A stretch of DNA of 64,000 nucleotides from Globodera rostochiensis (GCA_018350325.1 JAEVLN010000014.1:682001-746000); one strand, 5' to 3'; shown: positions 37,301 through 48,281, numbered from the stretch's first letter. The notes: generated by a model from the sequence alone, not told the origin. Made by a program: numbers and translations.

Positions 37301-39529
37301 TGTGAGCGTCATCATCAAAAACATTGCGTTTAACAAGAAAAAAATAATTGATAAATTTATTATTGATTAATTATTCGAGTCCCCGGCCTGGAGCGGCAGA
37401 CTCTTTTGGATTTTCTTGAAACTGGGGCAAAACCCTGACGAGCCTGTGGTCAGTTTTTGAAGCCCACCGATCGATTCCGCTCCGTGTTGAATTTGTGCAA
37501 AAACTCTAATTTACATATTTCAATAAGGCTGGACTATGAAAATTATTTGGCATATGTTTAACTTTTACCATTTCCACCACAAAGCGTGAACACAAGCAGC
37601 AGCATCACCGCCAGCACCAGAATTCGATGATCTCAGGCGTCACTGCCGATGCCACGCGCGACAACAACAGTCCCGCTTCCACTACCAACGCCTCCATCAC
37701 CACCACCACGACGACTACGACCAGTACAGCAACTGGTGCGCGTGCGGAATACAATGCGCCAGCGGCTTCGACGCGTCGTTCGCACTACCAAAATCAATAC
37801 CACTCTCAACAACATCACCAAAAATAGTGAGTTTTTGATGAATGGGTACAAAACGATAGCAATACAAATTGAAATTCCTCACGGAAAATAAGTTTGTTAT
37901 TTTTCAGTAATAATGCGTCGTCTAATTACAACAACCCTCGCGGTGGTCCGCACGCACCGGCACACAACAATCCCAACCATCCACCGGTGGCACAACGGTT
38001 CAGCTCTCAGGACGTTCGTGTTCAACACAACCAACAACAGCAGCCGCACCACCAACAGCAGCCGCACCATCAACCGCCGCCGCACCATCAACAGCAGCCG
38101 CACCATCAACAGCAGCAGCAGCAGTTGGGCAATCGCAATCAGCAGGGGTGAATGTGTCAAAAGATATTTCTGAAAATTTTGTGCAATTTCTTTGCTGCAT
38201 CGCTCCGCTAGACCTGCTACGAAAGCAACAAAATTTGTTTTCAAAAATCGCGTTAAGCAAAAAAAAAAACTCACAATCCTCTCCTTTCGCCCGAATTCTT
38301 TTCAATTTGTACACTATAGTACATTTATATAATAAATCCGTTCCTAAATTTTGACAGCGTTTTTTACAACAAGCGCTGCGGTCCCCCTGCGCCGGCACAC
38401 AATCGCCCACCGGTGGTACAGCAACGGTTCAGTTCGCAGGACGTTCGTGTTCAACACAACCAACAGCAGCCGCACCACCAACAGCAACCGCACCATCAAC
38501 AGCCGCCGCACCATCAACAGCAGCAGCAGTTGGGCAGTCGCAATCAGCAAGGGTGGGTCAAAAAAAACTTTTCATTTTGAATGCAATATAAAAATGATTT
38601 TTTATTTTTATCTTATAATTTGTCTCTAATCTGGGCTGTAACACCGGACCCGGAGGGTTTGACGCCGGAATGCGCCGGAGGAAATCTTTTTTGGGCTCAT
38701 CGGTCACATCCCTGGGGCATGCACTTTAAATGTTTTCTTGCACTTTGGCCATCCCTTTCAGCAACCAGCGGGTCGGCGGTGGCGATCGCGCTGCTAGCGC
38801 TTCTATGCGTTACTCTCCGACCATGATGTACAAGCGTTGTGAAGAGTGTGCGGCGTCGGACCACAACGCGGTGCACTGCCCGGACAGTGAGTGACACGCT
38901 TTTTTGTTGCTGTTTGAAGCCTTGCAGGATCCGGGATTGATTTAAAAAATCCCGCGCTCCCGGTTTGCTCTCGGGTAGCCCAAAAACCGGGATTGGAGCC
39001 TCTATCCCGTAAAAATTACGCATGAGTCCAACTATTTTTCTTTTTGTGCAGCCGCAGAGCAGCGGAAGCAGTTGACTGCATTCGCAGACCACTTCCAGAC
39101 CGCCTCTGCCCATCCGTCACTTGCGCAGCTTGCACAGCAACAACAGCAGCAGCAGAACTCCGCTCACCACTATTCAGGGGTAGGCCTAAAAAGATAAATT
39201 CGACTTTTCTTTGGGGTTGGTTGGTGTGTTCTAGTCAACAATTTGATGACAATAATAATAGAGCCACGGAATTTTGTCAAATCCTGGATTGGATTTTGGG
39301 AATGATCTGGGTTTTAAAAATGACATTGGACCTGGATCTGGATTTTAAAAATGACCTGGATCTGGCCGTATTCCCGTAAAAGGGTTTTTTTTGAGGAGGG
39401 GGGGGGGGTTTGGCAATCGCACTCAGCACAATGTTGTTGTTTTTTGTGTAGACCACGATTTATGCGGCGGGGAGAGGCGGTGCCCGAAGACAGTCGTCGC
39501 GGGGGTCCTCCGGCTGGCGTTCGAAGTGA
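34338..39529 (+). CDS. Gln/His-rich prion-like protein with CCHC zinc knuckle (752 aa)
   Basis: Function not recognised; probably RNA-binding by its zinc knuckle (inference). Exons: 34338-34571, 35010-35264, 35915-36178, 36385-36633, 36892-36985, 37143-37297, 37585-37826, 37908-38147, 38358-38552, 38762-38886, 39052-39179, 39452-39529; 2259 nt, every phase consistent. Exons 1-3 are near copies (HQLHHHQQPQPFAYPP, MQQQTPPPQTAP, QAMGPGAQTHQQ), and exons 8-9 are copies (RFSSQDVRVQHNQQ, PHHQQQ runs). Exon 10 has CEECAASDHNAVHC, an exact CX2CX4HX4C retroviral-type knuckle. The C-terminus is basic and Arg/Gly/Ser-rich (GRGGARRQSSRGSSG). Most of the chain is low-complexity Q/H/P. The start is the first ATG, just before the exon 1 repeat; exons 2 and 3 have an extra NEQLIASMPG at that point, so an upstream 5' exon could exist. 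No signal peptide or TM. Confidence 0.8.
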
Positions 39530-40304
39530 TCGGCTGTTGTGGTGGAGAGGGGATGGCGCGGATTTTGACTTTACCTTACGATACGATCTTATTTTGCCCC
39601 TAAAAATTTGAGCAAATGGAACGCAGAGGATTTTTTCTCGTTAATTCTTTCCAACGCTTTTTGGTTTGACACCCGATTTATTTGTTGGAGAATTTTGATT
39701 GATTGCATTTTCTATTTAAAATTAAAGTACGATATATCTTGTACTAATTGGATTTGGAACACCGTAACATTGCTCACAACCCAAAATATGGGGTGTACCC
39801 AGATTAGAGCCTGGACTTGAGGACTTGGTCCGAGATTTGTGGCAAATATCGGTGGAATCAAAAATGTTCGAAGCGAGACCAAATCGAATTACCGAGCATC
39901 TCGAACCTGATTTTAAGTGCTAAATCTTTATTACCGAAGTCAATGGGAAGCAAAAAGTTCCGTTATCATTTTGTTAGTCCGATGAGGCTACATTTTTAAA
40001 ATGAGGTTTAGCCTCATTTGTGACTTTTTAAAGTTTGATGAGGTTTTTGAGGGTAGGTAATTCCGGAATTACCCGCTCAAAGCGGTTAATTTTAGAATTT
40101 CCAAAATTAACCGTAACATAATTTATTCATTGTTGCTACATATTCTGGTGTATAATTTACGCATATTCCAGTGTATATTCCATCGGTTCGACAAACAGTC
40201 GCCGGAGGGGATGCCCCGTTTTGCCGAAGAAAACATATGAAATCGAAATTCACAGGAGGGGCGCCACAAATGTCGGAAACATCCAACGAGTGTTTTTGTT
40301 TTAG
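39530..40304. other. Intergenic; partial dispersed repeat at 40125-40175
   Basis: No exon seen. At 40125-40175 is an inverted fragment of the 24.7-kb repeat family (GCTACATATTCTGGTGTATA, ATTCCAGTGTATATTC). The last ~40 bp before 40305 match the intron end upstream of the real ShKT exon at 45520. Confidence 0.65.
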
Positions 40305-40534
40305 CTTCATCCCTCGCGGGGACGGCGACGGCATTTCCCGTCCCCGCTTCCCCCGTCCCCGCTTCGCTGCTCCCCGTCCCCGACTTTCCCACCCCATCCC
40401 CGCTGCTGTTGTGCCCTGCGGCGGACGTCGATGTTGTGTCGTGCGCGTGGTGGAAGCGCGTCGGCGAGTGTGCACGCAACTCGCGCTTCATGCAACGCGT
40501 GTGCAGGCGCGCGTGCGGCTTTTGCAGAAATTAA
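40305..40534 (+). pseudogene. Orphan ShKT exon, segmental duplicate of 45520-45746
   Basis: Almost identical to the last exon of the secreted ShKT gene: acceptor TTTTAG, Pro/Ala/Val linker (AFPVPASPVPASLLP), then the six-cysteine ShKT domain ending CRRACGFC and RN before the stop. No upstream exons or signal peptide are found in the preceding 770 bp. Similarity continues ~300 bp past the stop. It is therefore either a truncated pseudogene or an alternative 3' exon. The domain itself is undamaged. Confidence 0.75.
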
Positions 40535-40972
40535 AATGAAATAAATTTTGATATTTTTGCCATCCGAATTTTTGCCTTTTGAAATAAAATAAAATTGATT
40601 TAATTATTTTTTGAAAATTATTTAAAATAATTGCCGCGATTAAAAATTTTGTATTATTTGATGAAATAATAATAAAAATGGGTTTTTAGTTTAAATAAAG
40701 ATTTTGTTAAATTTAACAATTATTTTTAAAAAAATTGATTAAAAATATTCAAAATTAAATTTAAATTATGTAATTGAAAATAAAATTAATTATTGAATTT
40801 GTTTTAGAATTTATATTTTTGGTACATCAATTAAATTCGCGTAAAGTTGCACAAGCACAAATATGTATTAATATTTGTTAAACGTAATATTTACGAAAAT
40901 TTTATTGCTATGAAATATACAAAAAAAAAATCCATAAAAATCCATTTTTATCGTGCACCAAAACCAGAATTC
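40535..40972. other. Duplicated 3' flank of the ShKT segment, then AT-rich sequence
   Basis: 40535-40860 is alignable by eye with 45747-46050 (shared AAATTTTGATATTTTTGCCAT, TTTGTTAAATTTAACAATTA and AAAGTTGCACAA words) with many indels. No gene. Confidence 0.6.
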
Positions 40973-41226
40973 ATTGTATTGTTGCTACATATTCTGGTGT
41001 ATAATTTACGCATATTCCAGTGTATATCGATTCGTATCGATTTTTTCTTTTTCTCTGATCAGATATTCGATTTTAAATCACAAAACCTATGTGTATATTC
41101 ATTGTCGTCTTTGTTGCTACATATTCTGGTGTATAATTTACGCATATTCCAGTGTATATTCTATCGATTCGTATCGATTTTTTCTTTTTCTCTGATTTCC
41201 TTCAGAATATTCATTGGAATACGTTG
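40973..41226 (-). repeat. Inverted tandem copies of the 24.7-kb dispersed repeat
   Basis: Two units, each with TGTTGCTACATATTCTGGTG, ACGCATATTCCAGTGTATAT and TCGATTTTTTCTTTTTCTCT, the reverse complement of the family at 24734-25075. The second ends TTTCCTTCAGAATATTCATT. Confidence 0.88.
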
Positions 41227-41712
41227 CATTGTTATGCATAAATAGCAAGGCATCGAATGGAAATGTCACATTCATTCTTTAAATATAATTTTCCAGCATT
41301 AACAAATAAATATGTAAATAAAATAATAATTATTTACATATTATATAAAGAAAATTGTGGCAGTTTTTGCGTTTTTAGCCCAAAATTTGAGGGGGGTTTT
41401 TTTGTCCATATAATCCGCGCCATAAATTTGTTTTTTTCAATTTGTGCAGATAAAATCTATTCACAAAAGTGCATTAATATTTTATTATTATTATTATTAT
41501 TATTTAGGGGTGGGCCAAGATTTATATATGTGCTAAAATTGGAGATTTAGTGGTGTAAACTGGTCAAAAATTTTAATAATTCATTTTTGTTTAAAATTTC
41601 CATTTTTTGTTGCAGATTTTTTGGTCTTGAAAAATGTCATTTTTAGGGCTGCATTTTTTTGAAACTTTAGATCCTGACCGGGTAATAACTAGCTTCAATC
41701 GTAACCGATTCA

Positions 41713-41848
41713 GGAAGCTATCGTTAAGTTAAGCCTTACGATTGGACAAGTCTAAAAAGTATGGCCAAAAATCCAATTTTTTGGGTTTTCTGGCCATAAC
41801 TTTTTTGACATCTATCCAATCGTAAAGGCTTTTAGCTTAACGATAGAT
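41713..41848. repeat. Inverted repeat with ~33-bp arms (hairpin element)
   Basis: AAGCTATCGTTAAGTTAAGC continuing to CCTTACGATTGGACAAG faces CTATCCAATCGTAAAGGCTT continuing to TTAGCTTAACGATAG. A TGGCCA pair also mirrors around the centre (41762 and 41792). Looks like a small MITE; no clear target duplication. Confidence 0.65.
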
Positions 41849-42023
41849 TCACCGATCGAATAATGGCCATATTAGCCAATGTCATTTACAGGTGAATTTG
41901 GGCCGTATTCTTCAGAACATATAAAGCATTAATAATTATGTAAAAACATAACAAAAATAGCATTTGTGATAATGCTTTTTTTAATTTCTTTTTTTTTGGA
42001 TATTATTTGATGCCAATTTTTAG

Positions 42024-42307
42024 TGTGCAAAGAAAAGGTTGATAAAAATAAGCTAGCGAAAGAAGTAGCCTTTGATGGAACCAAACTAATCGGCACGCTG
42101 TATCATGGCTTGCTTTGTGGTTCCTGCTGTTTATGTTTACCGCTATGTCCTTTGGTTTACACCGCCGGCACAGTGACTTTGTGTGTGGAAGGATGTCAAA
42201 TTGCCAAACTTGACAAAAAGCACAAGTCACAGCTTAACGAACTGTACGCGGTATTGAAAACGTACACCTGGAAGAAGAAGGAGGAGGAGGAGACGTTTGG
42301 ATGGTGA
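42024..42307 (+). CDS. Possible terminal exon, Cys-rich hydrophobic segment (uncertain)
   Basis: A TTTTTAG acceptor precedes a 94-codon open frame: a charged start (KEKVDKNKLAKEVAFDG), a hydrophobic Cys-rich stretch (LLCGSCCLCLPLCPLVYTA) that could be a membrane or palmitoylated segment, and a Lys/Glu tail ending FGW and stop. Composition is coding-like, but no 5' exon with the right phase was found. A second open stretch at 42490-42632 (after an ATAAACAG acceptor; SPREFGKNRPPKFELVHIDA) may belong to the same locus, but joining them makes a stop. Unfinished model or decaying gene. Confidence 0.4.
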
Positions 42308-42632
42308 AGAAGACGCATTGGCACTAAAACTGCCCCCCCCCCCTCCGGTGGCGGCGGCTAATTCGGGAGATTGTGATTCTTTCCCCAATTATTTGTTGAG
42401 AGTTTTGTTTCCTTTTTCGGCATTATTTAATTGCTTTTTCAAAGGGCGCCTTTTTCTCACTATAAATGGCTTTCTTCATTTTATAAACAGAATTATAAGT
42501 GGTTGGTCCGTCGTTTACAGTCCCCGCGAATTTGGCAAAAATAGGCCCCCTAAATTTGAATTGGTGCATATCGATGCGACGGACAAGTTTGGAAATCGGT
42601 TAATTCTGCTGAAATTACCTTGGCTTAATTAA

Positions 42633-43469
42633 TTTAAAAAGGATTTAAACACAACAAAATCAAAATGTTTCGTCAATGAACTTCGTTCAGAGGGACGAAA
42701 GCTAAAGCCTGCAGAAGATCTTAGCAGGTGATTGTCGGCTTCATTGTTTTTGTATCGAGCATGAAGGCCGGATGAGTTTGGCTATGCTTATATAAAGCAT
42801 TCCCAAAATGATACACAAATTGGACAATTATTGATACGGTACCGGTTAAATGTACAGTTTGTTATCCTTAAGCTCAAAAAAATATTAATATGAAATTCGA
42901 ATTTTATGATCAAAGTTGGAATGATTCGGCAAATGAAGAAGCAAAGATTGCCACAAGAAGATACTGTCCATCTTTCCCCCCCCCATTCATAGTGTGTTAA
43001 ATTATTACTTTTAATTATTAATTAATGTTATTTTATTCATTATATTTATTTATTTGTCGCGTCAATTGTTTGATGCCCCCAGGCCCCCCCCGCCCCGCCC
43101 GTTTTGTGCATTTGTTTTGATCGCCTTAAGCGGTGTGGTGGTTCCGCCTGAGGCGCGCTTTTCGTCCCATTCCCCCCCCCCCCCCTCCATTTCTTGGTCC
43201 AGCCGGTTGCTAATGTTCATTTAAAAAATTCTCTAATTTTTATTATTTCAAATTTTACCAATTTAGAAATATATTTACGAAATAGACAACAAATTCATTT
43301 TAATTTTTGCATAAATAAATCAACTTTAATAAATAATTTAATATCTTTATAATTAAATTCAAAATTTTTATAATAACATATACCTAAACTAACATTTTTT
43401 TCAACTTTTATGATTTTCCATTCAAATTTTGATAATTTTAAAATTTTCGAAATTTTTCCCGCCAAAGAA
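42633..43469. other. Intergenic with poly-C runs
   Basis: No exon. Long C tracts near 42977, 43083 and 43172. This is the upstream region of the ShKT gene. Confidence 0.6.
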
Positions 43470-45746
43470 ATGATGGCATTTTGTCTTCTCTTTTTGCTTC
43501 CACTTTTTCGTTGCTTTGCCCAATCTCCGCCTTCGCCCCAACTTCCCCAGCAGCAACGGGACAATTTAATTTCAAATGTTGGGCCTGGCGATGTGTTAAT
43601 GCCAAATTTGTACCGTTGGATGGAACAAAATGCGCACATTTGTGAGTATTTATTTTTAAATCGCTTTTGGACAAATTAAAAGAACAAAAATGATTTAAAA
43701 ATTAGGATTTTCAACAATTAATAAAAATGTATTTAAAAATACCTTTTTAAAATTTGTGAACATTTTTTTAAATTAATGTCTTTTTATAACAATTTATTTA
43801 TTTTGGTTTACATTTTACGCTTTTTTGAACAAAATTTGATCAAATAAAGACATTTTTGTTGCTTTGTTAGAATATTTATAATTCGATTTAGCTAATTTTC
43901 GCGCGGCGGTTCCGAAAAGTTATTTCCCATTAAATAATTGCAAAAAAAATTATCGATGTTGTCTTTAATTTAAATTTTTCTGTGGATTTTAGGTTTTTTG
44001 AGTTTGAATTTTAAATTATTTTATTTTTAAAAAGAATCTCCAAAAAAAACTTTTTGTTAATTACGGCGTATTAAATTTATTGTTTCAATAATTTAGGCCA
44101 AAATTTGGCCAGTCCCGCCGTATTTTTGACGGAATTTGAGGCGGAACAATTCAAATGTTTGGCGTTGTGTGGCGACTGGGACAGCGCCAAAGCGTGTGCC
44201 AAAGAGTCGGACAAATTCAATCAGCCGCCAAATTGCCTGCCGGGTGCAAATTAATGCATTAATTTTAAAATTGAAATTCGAGTCCCGCCGCATAGAAATT
44301 TCAAATTTTCAAAAAATGCACTCCCTAAAAAATGGACATTTTTCGAGACCAAAAAATCTGCACCAAAAAAGAGAACTATCTCCATTTTCAAAAAGGCCAT
44401 TAACCAAAAATTATTCAATATTACATAATTAAATTAATTTAAAAAAATTAAACCTTAGGTAGAAAATAGTATTAATTTAACTAATTTAATTAAAATTAAT
44501 TTAAATTAATTATTGATTAAATCGATTTAATTGCTTTATGTTTGAATTAAATATATATTCTTTGGAATTGTTTCAGTGCCCGACTTGTGTCTGCAAAATT
44601 TTCAGCAAGAATATTTTTCACTCCAATTTACTCGAGAAGTTTTTCAAACATCGACAAATAAGTAAAAATATTAAATGCAATCAAAAGTGAATAAACAAAA
44701 TATAAAAGAGGGGAATTTAAAATAAAATTTATATTTTAAATTATATTTCAATTAAATTCCAACATTTTGTAAGAGCCACAGCCACTTCTTCGACGACGAC
44801 CGTTCTAAGCAGCACTGCAACGGAGTTGCATTTTTTGTTTTTCAAAATTTGAAAAATTTTTTTTAAATTTTTACAGAATGCCAACGCAAATTGGCGGCAC
44901 TTCGACGGTGGCATTTGCAAGGCACACATTTAAATTACCTGCTATATATTGTTTAAATTGTTCGTTAATTAAAATATCGTAGGGTTGCACACCGCCGGTT
45001 AAACACACCGGCCCCCCGGCGACCGGTTTCTTGACACCCATTTAACGGTGTCCGGTTGTGCAACCCTAATTAGTAAGGAGCTAATTGAGTTTCAGATTGA
45101 TTAATTAAATAAATTTCAGATTCCATGGCATGCCGCGTTCAAATGAGCTCCAATTGGTCGACTCGGACCTGATGGTTGTGGATGGTGAAGCTGGAGGCGA
45201 TGGTGGGTGGGGGGTGGCCAGGATGTGCCCCGGCATCCGGATGCCAACAAAAATGTCCTGGAATCCCGAAATTAGTTTGTGCCCATAATGATTCATGAAA
45301 AACTGTCCTGGAATCCCGAAATTAGTTTGTGCCAAAAATGATTCATGAAAAACTGTCCTGGAATCCCGAAATTAGTTTGTGCCAAAAATGATCCGTGAAA
45401 CCGGAATTCCGTCTTTAAATGAATGTCCGGAAACCGAAAGGGCGGCTCAAACCCGAATTCAGGATGCCGCAAATGTCAGAAACACCCCACGAAATAGCAT
45501 AAATTCTTTTTGTTTTTAGCTTCATCCCTCGCGGGGACGACGACGGCATTTCCCGTCCCCGCTTCCCCCGTCCCCGCTTCGCTGCTCCCCGTCCCCGACT
45601 TTCCCACCCCATCCCCGCTGCTGTTGTGCCCTGCGGCGGACGTCGATGTTGTGTCGTGCGCGTGGTGGAAGCGCGTCGGCGAGTGTGCACGCAACTCGCG
45701 CTTCATGCAACGCGTGTGCAGGCGCGCGTGCGGCTTTTGCAAATAA
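43470..45746 (+). CDS. Secreted ShKT-domain protein (269 aa)
   Basis: Extracellular protein of unknown role. Exons: 43470-43641, 44097-44243, 44577-44661, 44774-44824, 44877-44921, 45120-45202, 45520-45746; 810 nt with consistent phases. The signal peptide is MMAFCLLFLLPLFRCFAQS. Next is a Cys-containing helical region (FKCLALCGDWDSAKACAKES, PPNCLPVPDLCLQNF), a Thr/Ser-rich linker (TATSSTTTVLSSTATE), an acidic stretch, a Pro/Ala/Val linker, then a C-terminal ShKT domain with cysteines C-x9-C-x8-C-x10-C-x3-C-x2-C (SCAWWKRVGECARNSRF, MQRVCRRACGFC). ShKT domains in nematodes occur on many secreted enzymes and small proteins; here no enzyme domain is attached. One intron uses a GC donor (AAG|GCACAC at 44922). 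An alternative reading of exons 4-5 in another frame cannot be excluded, but this one closes. The last exon is duplicated at 40305. Confidence 0.78.
44990..45068. mobile_element. MITE, 11-bp TIR TAGGGTTGCAC
   Basis: 79-bp element with perfect inverted ends TAGGGTTGCAC / GTGCAACCCTA and an internal palindromic ACCGGTTAA / CGGTGT region. Lies in intron 5 of the ShKT gene. No clear target duplication is visible, so the superfamily is open. Confidence 0.7.
45254..45400. repeat. ~50-bp tandem repeat x 3 in ShKT intron 6
   Basis: Three units starting TGTCCTGGAATCCCGAAATT and continuing AGTTTGTGCCAAAAATGATT; the second and third are nearly identical and the first has CCATAATG. Confidence 0.9.
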
Positions 45747-46680
45747 ATTTTGATATTTTTGCCATCTGAATTTTTACATTGAAACGAAAAAAATTGATTT
45801 AATTATTTTGAAATTAATTAAAATTAAACTTGACCGTGATTAAATTTTGTTTTATTTAATAAAATAATTAAAAAAATAGGTTTTTTCTAATTAGTTTAAA
45901 AAAATATATTTTGTTAAAGTTTAACAATTATTTAAGTTAAAAATAAATTTGCTTAAAAATATGTGCAATTAAAATATAATGAATTTGTTTTAGTATTTTA
46001 TATTTTTGGTGCATGCATAAAGTTGCACAAATAAAAACAATTTAAGCACAAATAATCGGCTAAACAAATTCCACATGCGCATAATTGTTACTGTATCGTA
46101 TACAGTAAATGCACGAGGGAAGGTTACTGTAGGAACGGAAAAGAAAATATTAATGATGCTCGAGAGTCTCGAGTCTCAAGTTTCAAAAAGTCTTGGAGGT
46201 TTTTGGGGGTCTCGGCAACTTTTAGGTCTCGAGCATCATTAAAAATATGCAAAATTAGTATTTATCAGTTTTTGCTGTTGTTCCATCGGCTTATGTTGCT
46301 GTTACTGGTAGTGCAGATGCATAGTTAGAGCTAAAAACAGCAATACTAATGGTCTTTTTTATATTCAAAAATATTTTTTTATTTGTTTAAATATAAGCAA
46401 TAAATAAAAAGGATAACAGCAGGGATGGCAAGAAGCTCTCGAAAATTGCATATTCTCCCAAAAAATGTCACTTTTCGCGTGGTTTAGAGCCCCTAAGAAT
46501 TTATTTTTAAATTTTTAGCACAAATTTGGCATTTTTAAGTCTAAAGAAAATGGAAAAAAAAGAAAAACTGCACCATCTAAAAAGCTAAAAATTGACTTTT
46601 TCCTCTGGACTAAAAATGCACATTCTGCTCCTAATGTGTCGGCAATTTTCCAAAACAATTTTAATTTGATTTTATTAAAA
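45747..46680. other. Intergenic; ShKT 3' flank and a MITE
   Basis: 45747-46060 is the other copy of the segmental duplication seen at 40535-40860. The palindromic element at 46150-46242 is listed separately. No exon is seen. Confidence 0.6.
46150..46242. mobile_element. MITE-like palindromic element (copy 2), TIR TTAATGATGCTCGAGA
   Basis: 93 bp with perfect 16-bp inverted ends (46150-46165 and 46227-46242). The interior has TCTCGAGTCTCAAG and GGTCTCGGCAAC, shared with copy 1 at 17782-17872. AAAATAT occurs on both sides and could be a target duplication, but the context is AT-rich. Confidence 0.72.
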
Positions 46681-48281
46681 TTAAATATAAATTTTTAAAA
46701 AAATTGACCCCGCATTTTGCCGTCTTTGTGCCCCCCGAACATTCGGTGGACGGCGCCGTTCTTCGTCCCGCTTCACACACAGGCGACTTTTGGCATTGCA
46801 CGTGAAATTGCGCTCACAATTTGAACAGGACGAGCCAACCTCAATAATTATTAAACATTTAAATAAAATAACATTTAATAATAAAAATTTAATAAATTTA
46901 AATTAGCAAACAACAAAATGTTTCCTTTAACATTTTTGCATCGAATAACACTTTCAAAATGAAACGATAAATCAAATTATTTTTTAAAAAGGTTACCAAA
47001 ATTCTAAGGTTAATTAATATGAATAATTTTTTTTCTTTTTAATTGCGTTCATTAATATTTTAATAACTTTTTAAAATGTAATAAAAACAAAATGAATTCC
47101 GAGGGTATTCGACTAATAAAACGTAATATAAAATTACTTTGAACACATTGTGGTGGTGCAGCATTTTCTTGTGTCCGTGCTGAGTGCTCCTGCGAAAAAA
47201 AAATTCAAAAAATTTTCAAATCTTTGGCAAAATGTGCCGGCGCCGCCGGCGCTGCCGCCCACTCACATTATGCACACCAATTTGCCCCTCAATTCTGTTT
47301 TGCGTTTGGTCTCAAAATGAACGGCACAGCCAATGGAATGCGTGTGGTCGTAAATCAACTAAAATTGACTAAATTATTGCAAAATTCAAATTTCGGAATT
47401 CATTGAACAAATTTGTCTCAATTTTCTGGCCTCGTAAGGGTAGCAGAAATATTCCGACGGATTTTCGTCCTCGCGTTTTATTGGCACTTCACGATTCCGT
47501 TTCGGCACTTTGCACGTCGCTTTGCATGAGTTCACGTCACAATTGAGCCCCTAAAAAAGTACGAAAATGGGGGAAAAAATACTCAAAAAATTGAGAAGCT
47601 TAATTAGTGTCCCCATAATGATCAACAACATCTCTAGCAGCTCCAATGTCGCCGATCAGATGATTTGAAACGGACATGAAATTAAATTCTACTTCCGGGA
47701 CATTGATCAAATTAAATCAGATCGCATGATGTGACTAAAGTTTGCGAATTATACCTGGTTTGATCAGGGTCCATATTCGGAACTCCGATCAAATCAGATC
47801 CAATCATTACAATGATCTTGTCTTGATCACAATCACGACCGCTCTGCCCAAAACTAATGAACCGAATTGATGAATACTTTAAATAATGACACTAATTCAA
47901 AAATTTAAATTGATAAAACAGACTTTTTGCCCCATGAACATCTCCAAATAGTTTTTCACGGTCATCAACAGAACGTCGGTCGCTTCTGTCAAATTTTATC
48001 GAATTTAAACAAAAAAGCAAACAATTTTATGGTTAAACTAACTTAATTCAATGAAATTTTTGTCCAGGCTCGAGAAGTACTCTGCAAATTGTTGTGAATT
48101 AAATTCGTGAATGTATCAAAAAAAAATATTTATATTTAATACCGTAATCCCGGTTACGGTAACCGTATCCACCGCTCTGCTGCTCATCATCGCCATTTTG
48201 TTGCGTGCCGTAGTCCGACGCGTCCGTGCCTTGGCCATAACCGCCGGCGATCAGATGGACCACCTCCAAGTGGTGAACGGA
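46681..48281 (-). CDS. Cys-rich protein of unknown function, 5' end not found
   Basis: Exons (descending): 48143-48281, 48043-48081, 47924-47985, 47409-47550, 47267-47310, 47145-47189, 46681-46839; phases agree throughout. Seen: HHLEVVHLIAGGYGQG and a Gly/Tyr/Asp/Gln segment, a helix (LLMTVKNYLEMFMGQK), then two cysteine clusters: NCDVNSCKATCKVPKRN with EYFCYPYEA, and GSSCSNCERNFTCNAKSRLC before a basic Arg-rich tail. The CxxC-x5-C-x6-C arrangement resembles small secreted nematode Cys modules and the HRCVSCVNGRCQLVDPQC motif of the gene at 50517. No signal peptide is visible because the first exon is missing. The 48143 exon is also open and hydrophobic on the plus strand, but only the minus reading joins neighbours in phase. 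Confidence 0.62.

Noticed and set aside
39452..39611. Longer C-terminal frame PRFMRRGEAVPEDSRRGG for the Q/H gene
   Set aside because: The incoming exon ends in phase 0, which selects TTIYAAGRGGARR and a stop at 39529; the other frame would need a different donor.
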